Assembly: GCA_964036665.1 (NCBI GenBank)
Contig: OZ038529.1
Location: forward strand, 2,790,001-2,854,000
Reading direction: 5' to 3'
Origin: Gordius sp. MW1
Lineage: Eukaryota; Nematomorpha; Gordioida; Gordea; Gordiidae
DNA length: 64,000 bases
Shown: positions 23,801 to 30,263 of the stretch, one piece after another
Layout: the number at the start of each line of letters is the position of its first letter
Numbering within the stretch: position 1 is the stretch's first letter
Notes under the pieces: model-generated
What the model saw: only the letters and a program-made list of their open reading frames with translations
Databases searched by the model: none
Told to the model about the DNA's origin: nothing
Program-made: the position numbers and the translations under genes

Positions 23801-26800
23801 AACGCCCATAAAGGATACTGCGAGAGTATCAAGCTACACTTTAAAGGTATATTTTTACGTATTTTAAAATATGAAAAATGTTATTTTTTTTGTAAGTTTA
23901 AAATGGGCCTCGGTTTTTCGATGTTTGTTGAATGATGATTTTATAAAATGTATGATGTTCAAAGTAATTGGTCTAGTTTACAAGATATTTCAGGGAAATT
24001 AATTTTTTAAAACTCTAAACTGTTTTTATGTTGAAATATTTCTTGCAAATATGAGGTTAAATAGGAGTAAAAATAAAAAAAAATTTGTGACCACCCTTAT
24101 TCGAAAATAATTTTTGCTTATATTAACGTATTCGCTTTAGTTCTAGCTCTCATTTTAACGACAATTTTACAATTTTTTATAAACACCATCTTAGAAGCCT
24201 CCATACTACTGTACATTTTTTTGGCGTTTTAACTATAATTCTTGGCATAATTTGCTTTTTGCCATGAATTTATTTATTTTTTGAGAACTTGTCATACTTT
24301 TTAACCTCTTATTTCAGTAGATTTTGTCCATAGTATTAAAAATAATAATAGAAATAATAATAAGTTGGTAACTAGGGCCGGGGTGTGGGAACTAATGAAC
24401 AAAGGATAATTAGAAGGATAATCACAAAAACATATGGTTATGACCAACTCGATTTGGTTTACAATATTAAAACATATAATTATAGCAATAATATAATCTG
24501 TAGAAAATGATATACAAATAAAAGTTATACTATATTAAACTATTCTTCTTTCACGTATTCACGTACACGACACATAGCTAGGTCAAAAATTGTTTTTACT
24601 CGATTACAGCTCGACAGCATAGTTTCAATAACTATTTTCCCTTTAATTGTCTTAAATAAAGTGTCGAAAAGAAGGGACATGTAATGTTTTTATGCTCAAA
24701 TTCAGGCATTTTAGAAGTTTTGAAAGGCGTGCAAATACCGGTGAGTAACGTCGAAAACGAGGATATATGTCACGGTTTTCCCACCTACCTAACTAATTCC
24801 TCCTACCCAGAATCGTCGTCTACTGACGACGACACGATTCAAAAAGACGAAATTGTCCATACTATACGCGATCAAAATTTTGTCATAGCCGCCGCCTCTA
24901 AATTGTTCCACGCCCGGTTCGCTTGCGAAGTAAGACTTTCCTTTTATCCATTCTTAGGGCTTGTCTTAATATCGGATTTTGCTGCGCAGCAAGAATCGTT
25001 GTACGGGTTATAACATAGCCGTGTCTAAACTTCGAATTCACAGCAGATTTACACTTCAGACGCATAACTTAACAGCGATTAATCTCAGGAGTTGAAATAG
25101 ACAAAAAAAAACGGTTTTAACTATCAAAAAACAATATATTAATAATTACAACCGAGTTTGACACATGAAATTGAATCGGATATTTGATAAAGATAAATTC
25201 GCGCCATTTGAATCTGAATCCGATATTATGACAAGCCCTTAGAGTTTAAAATCTATGTATGGGCCGGGCCGGCCATTCAATGTCGAATCATCATAAAAAA
25301 AGACGATTTTTCAGATTTGGATAGTTTTTGGTGAGGGTGAAGGCCTCGTTTATTAGAGTAAATTTTGAAAATTTTAGTTATTTTGGGCCATACTTTTTAA
25401 GTTATGGACGTTTTAAGGGCCAAAATCACGTTCGGGCGTGTTTTATAAATTTTACTATTTTGTCACATTTTTGAAAGCAAATCGGAATTACATAGTGACC
25501 GCTTAATTATTGTGCCAGATATAGATAAGCGCATCGTTATAAATGGGTTATTCATATTGGAGACGTAAAACCCGGCCCGATTAGCCGATGGGCCGAGCCG
25601 GGCAAATGTCTTAAATTTGAATTTTCGGGCCGACACTATAACAAAAATCGGGCTTAATGAAAAATTCCAAAAATTTGTTGAAATTTATTAAAATTATGCC
25701 TTAAATTTCAAAAAATGATAATTTTACCCCTCCCTAAATCATTTTTGACCCCCCCCCCCCCTATAATTCCAATGCTGGCTAAGCCCATGTAAACTAAAGG
25801 TCGACCAAACAAAACCCAGCCGTTTTTACAATACTAGTACGGACCAATTTTTATGCCATAAAACTTGGTATTACCAGTTTTACTTTATATTCCTTCGTCG
25901 CCTTCTTAAGTTATTTTCGTTTAGGCTGTGCCATGTACATAGTCGTTAAAATTGGCTAATTTAATTAAAAACGAAATATCGCTCATTTTTAAAATATTTT
26001 TTAAAAAAAAACTTTGTTTTATGAATTTACAGACACTGGGTTTATTGACTTTGTACGTTGGTTCGTTGCATCAATTGCTGAAACCGCTCAAGTTGCACGC
26101 AAACAAGAAGGGCAAGAAAAAGATGCCTTCACTGCCGAACGGCCCTCTCGCCAACCATTGCAAAGAGGCTCACGAATCTCCGCAACAAGATTTAAGCCAA
26201 ATTTTAGAAAATTCGGATAAAATAGTAGGCGATGTTTTTGATTTTAAATTTGCTCGAAAATTATACGTATGTAAAAAGTGAAGTTTAGTTTGAAAGTTCT
26301 TTGATCCGGTTTACATACATATAAGAAAACGATTTAATATAGAATTTGGGTATGAATTTTTATAGTGCTTAATAGCAGGAATTTGTTTTTTTTTCCTGCA
26401 AGATTTTTTTGATTTATCATTTCACCTATGTTTTTAGCCCACCCCTCCATAGTAAATGGTTTATTTTGAGACTCAGATTGTCCATTTGTAAGGGCAATCA
26501 CCTAGTTAACATTTAGAGAATTTCGGGTTTGAGCTGGAGTATTTTGCAGTATAGATGAATATAATGGAAGTTTTATTAATTATCTTTTTAGAATATATAC
26601 ACGATTGCTAAACAACCAATAGAGTTTTTTTTCAATATCAATGGCTCCTTGCACATCGATATATGTATTTAATTATAAAAACTGCTCGTTTTCTTAATAT
26701 AAAATCCTTAACTTGCACTTTTTGATATTAATGCCGCTGAATAACTTTAATTTCTAGATCAGTTTTGAAGTTATGGAGGCTTTATAAGATTTTAAATACT

Positions 26801-28164
26801 TTTTCTGTTATTAAAATTACTTTTTAAATTGACCAGGCTACGACGACAACACCTTTTAGGGTCGACCTATTTTAAGTTAGCATTTTTTGCATTTTAATTT
26901 GACCCTATCCACTCAATACAATTGATCAGATCGAGTGAAATTTACATTTACGTAGCGCCAATCTTATAAAGCATTTGATTTTAATTGCTATCCTTTTATT
27001 AGCTAAATATGCTACATAAGGTATACTAAAATGTAAATTAGCATATAAAAACCTATTCTTCAAATTCATCAGGGGCCATGTGTCACAATTTTATTATTAT
27101 TAAGTTTTATTGAACAATAGCTCGCGTGTTCAAATCCCACTTTCAGAACTTTGTTTTAAAGAGATGTAAAATATATTACATGAATAGCCTGCGTCACCCC
27201 TCATCCACCTATCTAAAGAAGCGACAAACGCAGCTATTGGAAATTTTTTATTTTTCAGTACTATATTTTCAAAATAATATTACAGAACGATGCTTTTGAA
27301 TCGGTTCAAAACCTTCTCATACACTTGCATCAGAACGTGAGGGTCGAGTTAACTACGGTGATGGATGAACTGTCCAACAGTCTGTCTGCTCACATAGCTC
27401 AACAAAGCACCGGGGACTTTAAGCTTGCATCAACAGGTTTCGTCGAGGAGGATATGGCAGGACTCGGCTTAGATGAGAAATTGCCTAACCCTAACCCTAC
27501 CGATTCCCTACCTTACTTCGGATCCATATTTACGGTTTAAAGGGAATTTTTCACACGTTTTTGTTGTTATATTTGTTGTTGTACCCACGGACACACTAAT
27601 AATAGCGTTATAAAAACGGCTGTTTGGTCGACCTTAGGTTTAACTGGTTTGTTTTGCAAATTTCGACTAAGCCTAATGGTCGACCAGGAAAAAGAGACCA
27701 AAAATCTTTGGCCTCTTTATGTTTAGTCTCGAGTAAAACCAAAGGCTGACCACACAAAACCCGGCCGTTTTTACAACATTAATTAGAAATAATACAATAG
27801 GCTGGCTGGCTGATAGCTGACCTTTGCACGAATATTTATTGATTACCTTTAGGCCACCTTTTTGGGTTAAATTTTTGTCAATATGCGCACTTGTGCAGTA
27901 AAACTCATATAATCTGCAGAAACAACTGCTATTAAAATAATACTCGAAGTCTTTGGCTATTTTTTGGTACAACATAAGTTTCTAAATGAAAAAATTGTGG
28001 AATAATGTAATTATCATCATGTTTAGGAGGAGAATTATGCCTCGTTGGATCTTCCCAAAGATTTGTTCACCAAAATCTCATCCAGTTACCAAAAAACGTT
28101 TTCCGAATTGACTAAAATGCTCGCCACCGGAGCTCAATACGTTAATTCGCTCAAATTTATATGA
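491..28164 (+). CDS. NAA25: NAA25 (NatB auxiliary subunit), 5'-partial, at least 18 exons
   Basis: NAA25 (Mdm20 family) is the TPR-rich auxiliary subunit of NatB. With catalytic NAA20 it binds ribosomes in the cytosol and acetylates nascent N-termini beginning Met-Asp, Met-Glu, Met-Asn or Met-Gln. Exons read from splice sites: 491-699, 2414-2535, 2700-2721, 2771-2880, 8539-8775, 9505-9574, 10236-10335, 19988-20091, 20409-20461, 20572-20641, 20774-20816, 21664-21918, 23012-23162, 23790-23846, 24706-24929, 26033-26266, 27286-27534, 28027-28164 (TGA stop). Every junction from 8539 onward, and every one from 491 to 2880, is GT-AG with matching phase. Diagnostic segments include the GSKPCCFWDL motif (family GDKPCCFTDL), an LLFDLWRKTG/QALILLE block, VQYDTLG, a lysine-rich KKGKKK linker and the C-terminal YVNSLK. 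About 816 residues are encoded here; animal NAA25 is about 970. The 5' end is outside the window. The 2880/8539 junction has mismatched phase, so at least one exon is unplaced there. About 19 residues typical of the family are also missing at 10335/19988. Assignment by recalled homology; high confidence in family. Confidence 0.88.
727..881. mobile_element. Family 1 hAT MITE (155 bp) with perfect 8-bp TSD
   Basis: Terminal inverted repeats CATGAGCGTAGCCA / TGGCTACGCCCATG flank a core with the family's recurring phrases (GGGAGGGGCAAAAT, TTTTGGATTTAGA, GGGGGCAGCCGCCCC). The 8-bp duplication TGCATCAT is exact at 719-726 and 882-889. An 8-bp duplication plus this end sequence fits the hAT superfamily. 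It lies in a NAA25 intron 28 bp after the exon end at 699. No coding capacity. Confidence 0.85.
1030..1320. repeat. GC-rich 'CCCGGCCC' repeat relic
   Basis: A short GC-rich stretch (CCCGGCCCACGGGCCGGG) followed by AT-rich sequence and a second GGGCCAGACAG/GGGTAGGG stretch. It resembles the subterminal 'GGCCCG' regions of the complete hAT element at 46.4-49.5 kb and similar scraps at 25.56, 53.6 and 63.65 kb. Probably a decayed hAT end; no TSD found. Confidence 0.35.
1459..1659. mobile_element. Family 2 hAT MITE (201 bp)
   Basis: Ends TAGTGTTGTAAAAACGGC and its reverse complement (…GCCGTTTTTACAACACTA). The interior has inverted GGTCGAC / GTCGACC motifs separated by AT-rich sequence. The flanking 8 bp do not match here, so this copy's TSD has decayed or was rearranged. 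Family assignment rests on the clean-TSD copies at 22,262 and 41,784. Confidence 0.8.
1660..2413. other. NAA25 intron, nothing further recognised
   Basis: AT-rich intron sequence between the MITE and the exon at 2414. No ORF, RNA or repeat end that I recognise. Confidence 0.5.
3226..3345. repeat. GC-rich tandem hairpin array (~26-27 bp unit)
   Basis: About four copies of a unit containing GGGGGCTTCGCCCCC followed by AGACCCCCTT. Each unit is self-complementary around a TTCG loop. The array sits at the outer GC-rich end of the left family 3 element. The equivalent end of the right element (6,740-6,769) has only one such hairpin (GGGCCGAAGGCCC), so this is a local expansion. Confidence 0.75.
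3541..4790 (+). repeat. ~129-bp tandem repeat array, forward orientation
   Basis: About nine to ten units of 127-131 bp. Each contains CCAATGG, a T-rich spacer and CCATTGG (a 7-bp inverted repeat), then CAGCAGCCAACGGACGGCC, AAAAAGTC, TATTATCAATGGTAG, GAACAATCATAA and a poly-A-rich GAAAAAAAACGAAAAAATAAAC stretch split by base changes. Some units are variants with a different middle (GTACCAACAGATGG). Length changes in the A-runs shift the frame between units, so the long open frames here are not a conserved protein. Confidence 0.85.
4936..6769 (+). mobile_element. Family 3 Helitron-like/foldback-like element, right member of the pair
   Basis: Starts with TTAATTGCTATGCAATTTAT at 4936 (hairpin ATTGC-TAT-GCAAT), then a GTCC microsatellite (4975-5004). 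Next comes a block of ~60-bp repeats containing AATTTAACTAGTT and AAAAGTTGTTTACTTTTAA (5,130-5,360), then the ~129-bp array in reverse orientation (5,375-6,345). The subterminal CCCATAAATTGCATAGCAAA follows at 6,659-6,678, then a CCCTTCCC tract and the end GGGCCGAAGGCCCGAG at 6769. It parallels the copy at 15,269-18,073 segment by segment. No ORF with a recognisable transposase or helicase. Confidence 0.6.
5375..6345 (-). repeat. ~129-bp tandem repeat array, reverse orientation
   Basis: The same repeat as at 3.54-4.79 kb, on the opposite strand (GGCCGTCCGTTGGCTGCTGACC and TGACCATTGGCC phrases, each split by substitutions). The two arrays form a giant imperfect inverted repeat around the junction at 4935/4936. 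Toward 6.1-6.3 kb the units change to the TATATCCACTTTTACCGTG variant. Confidence 0.8.
6845..7035 (+). repeat. Family 3 element fragment (solo end)
   Basis: Begins TTAATTGGTATGCAATATAT, continues with GGGCTCGCTTTTGGTTG and TCCTGTCCTGTCC, then AATTGCTATGGAAACTTATGC. It ends with a subterminal-like ACATAGCAAATGTGCTACG. A shortened copy carrying both the hairpin end and part of the other side. Confidence 0.6.
7130..7545 (-). repeat. Family 3 element fragments, two tandem partial copies
   Basis: On the minus strand two successive pieces start with the hairpin end (7,375-7,400 and about 7,525-7,545). They run through GGTTGTCCGTCCTGTCC, GTGAAAACTTATACG, and TTACTTTGCTTTCGCACATAG. The more complete piece extends to GGCTTTAATTTTTTCGACC at about 7,200. 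The same body occurs at 36.17, 39.28, 54.84 and 57.92 kb. Confidence 0.6.
7571..7792 (+). other. Unrecognised short open frame with coding-like composition
   Basis: An open frame runs from a possible acceptor at about 7570 (GAAAG) to a TAA at 7791-7793. The ATG at 7584 gives 69 residues. Base composition is more balanced than the surrounding intron and the sequence has no transposon similarity that I see. It does not align to NAA25 where the missing exon is expected. It could be a captured gene fragment, a small gene inside the intron, or chance. No function proposed. Confidence 0.3.
7842..8020. mobile_element. Family 2 hAT MITE, degenerate copy
   Basis: Left end TAGTGTCGTAAAAACGGCTG and right end CCTTTTTACAACCCTA, with internal GTCGACTG and GGTCGACC motifs. 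Both ends carry substitutions relative to the family consensus and the flanks do not match, so it is an old copy. Confidence 0.7.
8059..8385. mobile_element. PIF/Harbinger-like MITE (327 bp), TTA target duplication
   Basis: Right end GACAAGCCC followed by TTA (8386-8388); left end AAGCTTGTC preceded by TTA (8056-8058). A sister copy in opposite orientation lies at 24,957-25,238. Both contain the palindrome TTGCTGCGCAGCAA or a close variant near one end and share the phrase CTTAATATCGGATT. A 3-bp TWA duplication and GGGC-type ends fit PIF/Harbinger. No ORF. Confidence 0.7.
8389..8460 (+). other. Candidate missing NAA25 exon (tentative)
   Basis: The frame between the MITE and exon 8539 reads SVWHLYYLLSPGQIEN before a GTTATC donor-like site at 8463-8464. 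This loosely resembles the family segment preceding the exon at 8539, and it ends one base into a codon, as that exon requires. The acceptor is not convincing. Offered as the best candidate for the missing piece, not as a firm exon. Confidence 0.25.
8539..10335 (+). CDS. NAA25: NAA25 exon block 2 (TPR-like repeats)
   Basis: Exons 8539-8775, 9505-9574 and 10236-10335, with phases 1, 1/2 and 2/0 in agreement. The first encodes a proline-rich lead, then the best-conserved stretch: FDLWRKTGYFDYLRQA, LLEHTVHRYPD and ALIKIYFLIG. The second encodes IEHFHKIDVKFVQYDTLG, matching the family's helix before the next TPR. The third encodes YAFSHFGPLKTCFENIIKFY. These helices belong to the TPR superhelix that wraps NAA20. 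Confidence 0.85.
8835..9258. repeat. Local tandem duplication, ~211-bp unit
   Basis: ACAGACGTTCTGGGC at ~8837 and ACAGACGTTCTAGGC at ~9048 start two diverged copies of one unit. They share TTTTATAG, GTAGAAGAAACTTGGCATTTT, and TTCAGCTAACG/TTCAACTAACA further on. Inside a NAA25 intron. Confidence 0.7.
9575..10235. other. NAA25 intron without recognised features
   Basis: AT-rich intron between exons 9505-9574 and 10236-10335; no repeat end or ORF that I recognise. Confidence 0.5.
10645..13761. mobile_element. hAT foldback element with inverted tandem arms (3,117 bp)
   Basis: Ends TAGTGTTGTTAA / TTAACAACACTA, flanked by an exact 8-bp duplication CTTGGCTA (10,637-10,644 and 13,762-13,769). Each arm has ~375 bp of unique inverted sequence; shared phrases are GTAAGTAACCGGGCATTTGG, CTGCTTAATAACCCGGTT and GGTAGCTGCCATATAATGC. 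Inside lies a C-run/T-rich/G-run tandem array. The array reads one way from about 11,020 to 12,690 and the other way from about 12,710 to 13,400, so the whole element is one long imperfect palindrome. The TAGTG start and 8-bp duplication fit hAT. There is no transposase. The many Pro/Gly/Phe-rich open frames are low-complexity translations of the array, not genes. Confidence 0.85.
11020..13405. repeat. C-run/G-run tandem array with central inversion
   Basis: Unit of about 50-80 bp: a C-run, TTATTTTTTATCCTCTTT, (T/C)TGACCAG or CTCACCAG, then AGGGGAGG plus a G-run and TGTTTTG. Roughly two dozen units precede the switch near 12,700 and about ten reverse-complement units follow. Every unit pairs a C-run with a nearby G-run, so both strands can form hairpins and G-rich structures. 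Run lengths vary widely. Confidence 0.9.
13780..13949. mobile_element. Family 1 hAT MITE
   Basis: CATGGGCGTAGCTA start and TGGCTACGCCCTTG end, with the typical core. Flanks TACGCTTG / TAGGCTTA match 6 of 8. It sits just beyond the foldback element's right target duplication. Confidence 0.75.
15775..16860 (-). repeat. ~129-bp tandem repeat array (third copy)
   Basis: Reverse-orientation units like those at 5.4-6.3 kb, with the same succession of unit variants. This shows that the array moves as part of the element and is not expanded independently at each site. Confidence 0.8.
17170..17400 (+). repeat. Dispersed repeat shared with 36.84-36.99 kb
   Basis: Contains GGAATCTGAAAAGGTTATTT, ACCCCCGGCCGCCCTGGGCA and AATCGGGCTGGTAGTTTAAG. 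The same phrases occur in reverse complement at 36,840-36,990. Ends undefined; located in the extra segment of the nested element. Confidence 0.55.
17601..17672 (+). pseudogene. tRNA-like sequence (possible tRNA-His-derived relic)
   Basis: Has an A-box-like TATAGTGGTTATAGCG, a TTGTGAA anticodon-loop-like heptamer (GTG, His) and a B-box-like GGTTCAAGTC at tRNA spacing. The acceptor arm does not pair (GCCAGCA against TGAGGGG) and the anticodon stem is poor. It is more likely a decayed tRNA or a tRNA-derived SINE head than a working gene. It lies inside the nested mobile element. Confidence 0.4.
19988..21918 (+). CDS. NAA25: NAA25 exon block 3
   Basis: Exons 19988-20091, 20409-20461, 20572-20641, 20774-20816 and 21664-21918. 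They encode IYDFMDFKHHLTYSILRNFI and ESVLLDLLTEATS, then VEIAEEIIDSIPLKTLQ, then DNTDYYAIESYDSNQ, then KLNYEKFIEENYQQE, then KYWVGIRNRILHTLSIAILL and a polar, Pro/Gln-rich stretch. The order matches the family (LLDLLLEA; the 'DNRDLNVFFSWDP' block; 'LWLRIRSLTLRLI'). Introns of 110-132 bp sit beside longer ones. Phases agree at all junctions. Confidence 0.85.
21101..21282. mobile_element. Family 2 hAT MITE
   Basis: Left end TAGTCTTATAAAAACGGCTG, right end GCCGTTTTTACAACACTA. Interior has the inverted GGTC…GACC motifs. Left-end substitutions show age; the flanking 8-mers do not match. Confidence 0.75.
21420..21556. mobile_element. Family 2 hAT MITE, degenerate right end
   Basis: Starts TAGTGTTGTAAAAACGGTTG; the right end is decayed (CCATTTTTAAGACACCA). 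Only 137 bp from the neighbouring copy at 21,282. Ends 107 bp before the NAA25 exon at 21,664. Confidence 0.65.
22262..22382. mobile_element. Family 2 hAT MITE (121 bp) with perfect 8-bp TSD
   Basis: Ends TAGTGTTGTAAAGAAGGC and GCCGTTTTTGCAACACTA, flanked by exact GTCGCATC at 22,254-22,261 and 22,383-22,390. This copy fixes the family's boundaries and supports hAT membership. Confidence 0.9.
22621..22771. mobile_element. Family 1 hAT MITE
   Basis: CATGAACGTAGCCA … TGGCTACGCCCATG with the usual core in reverse orientation. Flanks TTTCTTAT / GTTCTCAT match 6 of 8. Confidence 0.75.
23012..24929 (+). CDS. NAA25: NAA25 exon block 4
   Basis: Exons 23012-23162, 23790-23846 and 24706-24929, phases 0/1, 1/1 and 1/0. 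They encode NYRLYGPFTSHLPIYLLRDG, then HKGYCESIKLHFK, then an acidic Ser/Asp-rich loop (ESSSTDDD) and SKLFHARFACE. Similarity to NAA25 is weaker here than in flanking blocks; the exons are accepted on order, phase and splice sites. Confidence 0.7.
23342..23441. mobile_element. Family 1 hAT MITE, internally deleted (100 bp)
   Basis: CATGGGCATAGCCA … TGGCTACGCCCATG with most of the core missing. TSD not recognisable. Confidence 0.6.
24957..25238. mobile_element. PIF/Harbinger-like MITE (282 bp), TTA target duplication
   Basis: GGGCTTGTC … GACAAGCCC flanked by TTA at 24,954-24,956 and 25,239-25,241. Opposite orientation to the 8,059 copy. It starts 27 bp after the NAA25 exon end at 24,929. Confidence 0.8.
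25650..25836. mobile_element. Half copies of family 1 and family 2 MITEs, abutting
   Basis: 25,650-25,788 is a family 1 half ending TGGCTAAGCCCATG. 25,793-25,836 is a family 2 half ending GCCGTTTTTACAATACTA. The missing halves suggest deletion through the pair. GC-rich CCCGGCCCG sequence precedes them at 25,570-25,625. Confidence 0.55.
26033..28164 (+). CDS. NAA25: NAA25 exon block 5 and stop codon
   Basis: Exons 26033-26266, 27286-27534 and 28027-28164, all phase 0. The first encodes GSLHQLLKPLKLHANKKGKK, the family's conserved segment before the basic linker, then PSLPNGPLANHC. The second encodes a helical stretch and an acidic loop. The last encodes KISSSYQKTFSELTKML and ends YVNSLKFI-stop, the typical NAA25 C-terminus. 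Stop TGA at 28,162-28,164. Confidence 0.9.
27604..27781. mobile_element. Family 2 hAT MITE
   Basis: Ends TAGCGTTATAAAAACGGC and GCCGTTTTTACAACATTA with the internal GGTCGACC motif. In the last NAA25 intron, about 70 bp from the exon end at 27,534. Confidence 0.75.
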
Positions 28165-28276
28165 TTCACAACCCCTCCTCCCCCCCCCCCCCTTTGTTGC
28201 TTGTGTACGACACAGGCCACGATTGGTTTTGTCTTGTTTTATTTAATAGAAGCAATGTTTTGTTCGACTAAAACAA

Positions 28277-28282
28277 AATAAA
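28277..28282 (+). promoter_or_regulatory. Candidate polyadenylation signal of NAA25
   Basis: AATAAA 113 bp after the NAA25 stop, the first canonical hexamer downstream. Confidence 0.55.
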
Positions 28283-29046
28283 ATTGTTAAAATTATAAGC
28301 CATTCCTGGATTCTTTATTTATATATACCTAAAGTTTTGAGATTTTTTTGGTTGGAAAGGCTTTATTATTATTTTTTGGATTAAACGAATATATTTATTT
28401 AATAATTTTAAATCTCCTAGTGTAAGCATTTTAAATATGTTTTAAAGTAATGTTTTTAAAAGTATCTTGACTTCTTATCATATTTGCAAGCATTTCATTT
28501 TGACGATTTTCTTTTTTTAAAGAAAAGGTGTCACACGTGATATTTAGTTTCTTATGTAAAGTGTTTTCTAATATTGTTATCTTAAAGATTCTTTTGTCTA
28601 TTCCAATTTAGCTTAATAGTGGGTAGTTTTTACAAATTGTATAAAAAAATAAATTACGGCTAAAGTCTTGGGTATATAACCTGTTTCTAAAATATAAAAT
28701 AACTAATAATTTTTAGCTTTATTACAAATCAACCAAAATTTTTCATTCAAATGTGGAACTGCATTTAATAATTCGCGTGTTTTTTACATAAATATATATT
28801 AGATATAATATAATTTCCTATGTAACCACATCAGCGTATATACAAAAAATACATATATGTACAAAATGTAAGCGACGTGATTAAATGCATGGGGGGAAGT
28901 GGAGGAAGCCAAGCCTTTAGGTAAAAAATGTTAAATTGTTTAAAACAATTCCTAACTACTGTATTATTATTTGGCAGTTGAATTGAGCATTATTCAATCT
29001 TTCTCGCATTATTCAACCTCTACAAACCACTTTTCTAATGTTAATT
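28283..29046. other. Convergent 3' region between NAA25 and semaphorin 5
   Basis: Less than 0.9 kb separates the two stop codons. AT-rich, no ORF. TTTATT (AATAAA on the minus strand) near 28,314 is a possible semaphorin poly(A) signal; if used, the two 3' UTRs nearly meet. Confidence 0.5.
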
Positions 29047-30263
29047 TTAAAAGGGGTCGTCGTAGACGTGTGGGGGAAAAAGTTCGTTCCTTTTGATGGT
29101 GCTTTCCTTGAAAGAAGCTTCTTTTTTAAGGCGGGGCAGGGAAGAATAAGCGTTGTAACGGCTAGGATTTCGTCCCAAACGCTGTTTGTTATGACCACCC
29201 TTCGTAGTATCGTTACTCGTAAGGTTAGGGTTGTTCGTGGAGTTTTTAATTTTTAAGCCGTAAAAATCCCAAGTACCAAAAGGACCATCTCCTCCTCCTG
29301 CATTAGTTTCCTCCAAGCTTTGAGGCTGATTGCCGTGCAGGGTCGCTAAATGGGCCCCACCACCTCTCAGTAAAGTTGCAGCATTATAGGGATTCATAGG
29401 GAAGTCGCTGCCTTCTAACCCTCCATCTTTGTAATAGCAATTGTTAACGTAGGGTGATATCAGGGTGAATTTATCGAGAGATGGTTTTAACGCTTCTTCC
29501 GTCGTCGAATCATTATTGTTGCTACAGATGTGATGATGATTATCATGAGCCTGTTGGATTCTATTGATATTTCTCGTACTAGAGCCGTTGGCGGCCCGGT
29601 GAATTTGGTAGTAGTGGTTGACGCGATCATACTCTGGGTTATGATGTCCAGCAGTCCGGCCGACCGTTTTAAAACTATTCGTAGCTTTTAGCGTTCCACC
29701 CGCTCCGTGATGGTTAAGCCGGCGTAACAGGGTTGCTTCTCTAGGGCCCGACTCCCCGTCGTGTATTACAGGAGGTGTTGGGGCGCCGAATAGTATATCT
29801 TTTTCCTGACAATTATTATTGTTGCCGTTGGGTGAAGTGGTCGAGAGGATGGAAAAGTTTGGGGATGTATGATTTCTCATCACCTTTTTGAACGGTGCCA
29901 ATATACTACTGCTCTGTAGATGATCCCCTACCAGGCTATGATTGTGGTTTTGAAAGGGGGTACCATGATGACCGTGTCCATTGCTTCCGCCGAATAGCAG
30001 ATGCTTTTGTTGTCGTAAAAAGCAATCGCGAAAGCGTTTGCGATACCAAGCGGCAAACAAGGCTCCGGTTATTAGAATCCCGCAGAGGAAAGCTACTACA
30101 CAACCGGTAACTAGTTGATAAGTGGGTAGAAGGGGTGATGGATGAGGGATTTCGTGTTTCTCCTTGAGTACCATGTTATATGGCTGAGCCAAAATGGAAT
30201 TGTCAGCTATCTCATCGCCTCGTGCTATTCTCTCTTCGTTAATACCGGCCTGATCATCTACAC
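29047..30263 (-). CDS. SEMA5: SEMA5 last exon: juxtamembrane, TM helix, cytoplasmic tail
   Basis: Starts with acidic juxtamembrane sequence. The membrane helix follows (QLVTGCVVAFLCGILITGAL), then the stop-transfer cluster WYRKRFRDC. The tail is low-complexity: His/Asn-rich stretches, NNNN runs and several Gly runs. It closes with SRYNAYSSLPRLKKEASFKE and HVYDDPF-stop. The SYSSLPRLK-like motif near the C-terminus resembles a conserved patch in other class 5 semaphorin tails, as I remember them. Polar, probably disordered. Stop TAA at 29,049-29,047. Confidence 0.9.

Noticed and set aside
27480..27500. Telomere-like CCTAACCCTAACCCTA (also near 6,519 and 50,850)
   Set aside because: The 27.49-kb case is inside a NAA25 exon (protein PNPNPTD). 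The others are two or three units only and do not suggest a telomere or interstitial telomeric array.
29895..30110. Plus-strand open frames opposite the last SEMA5 exon
   Set aside because: Shadows of the long SEMA5 coding exon on the other strand.
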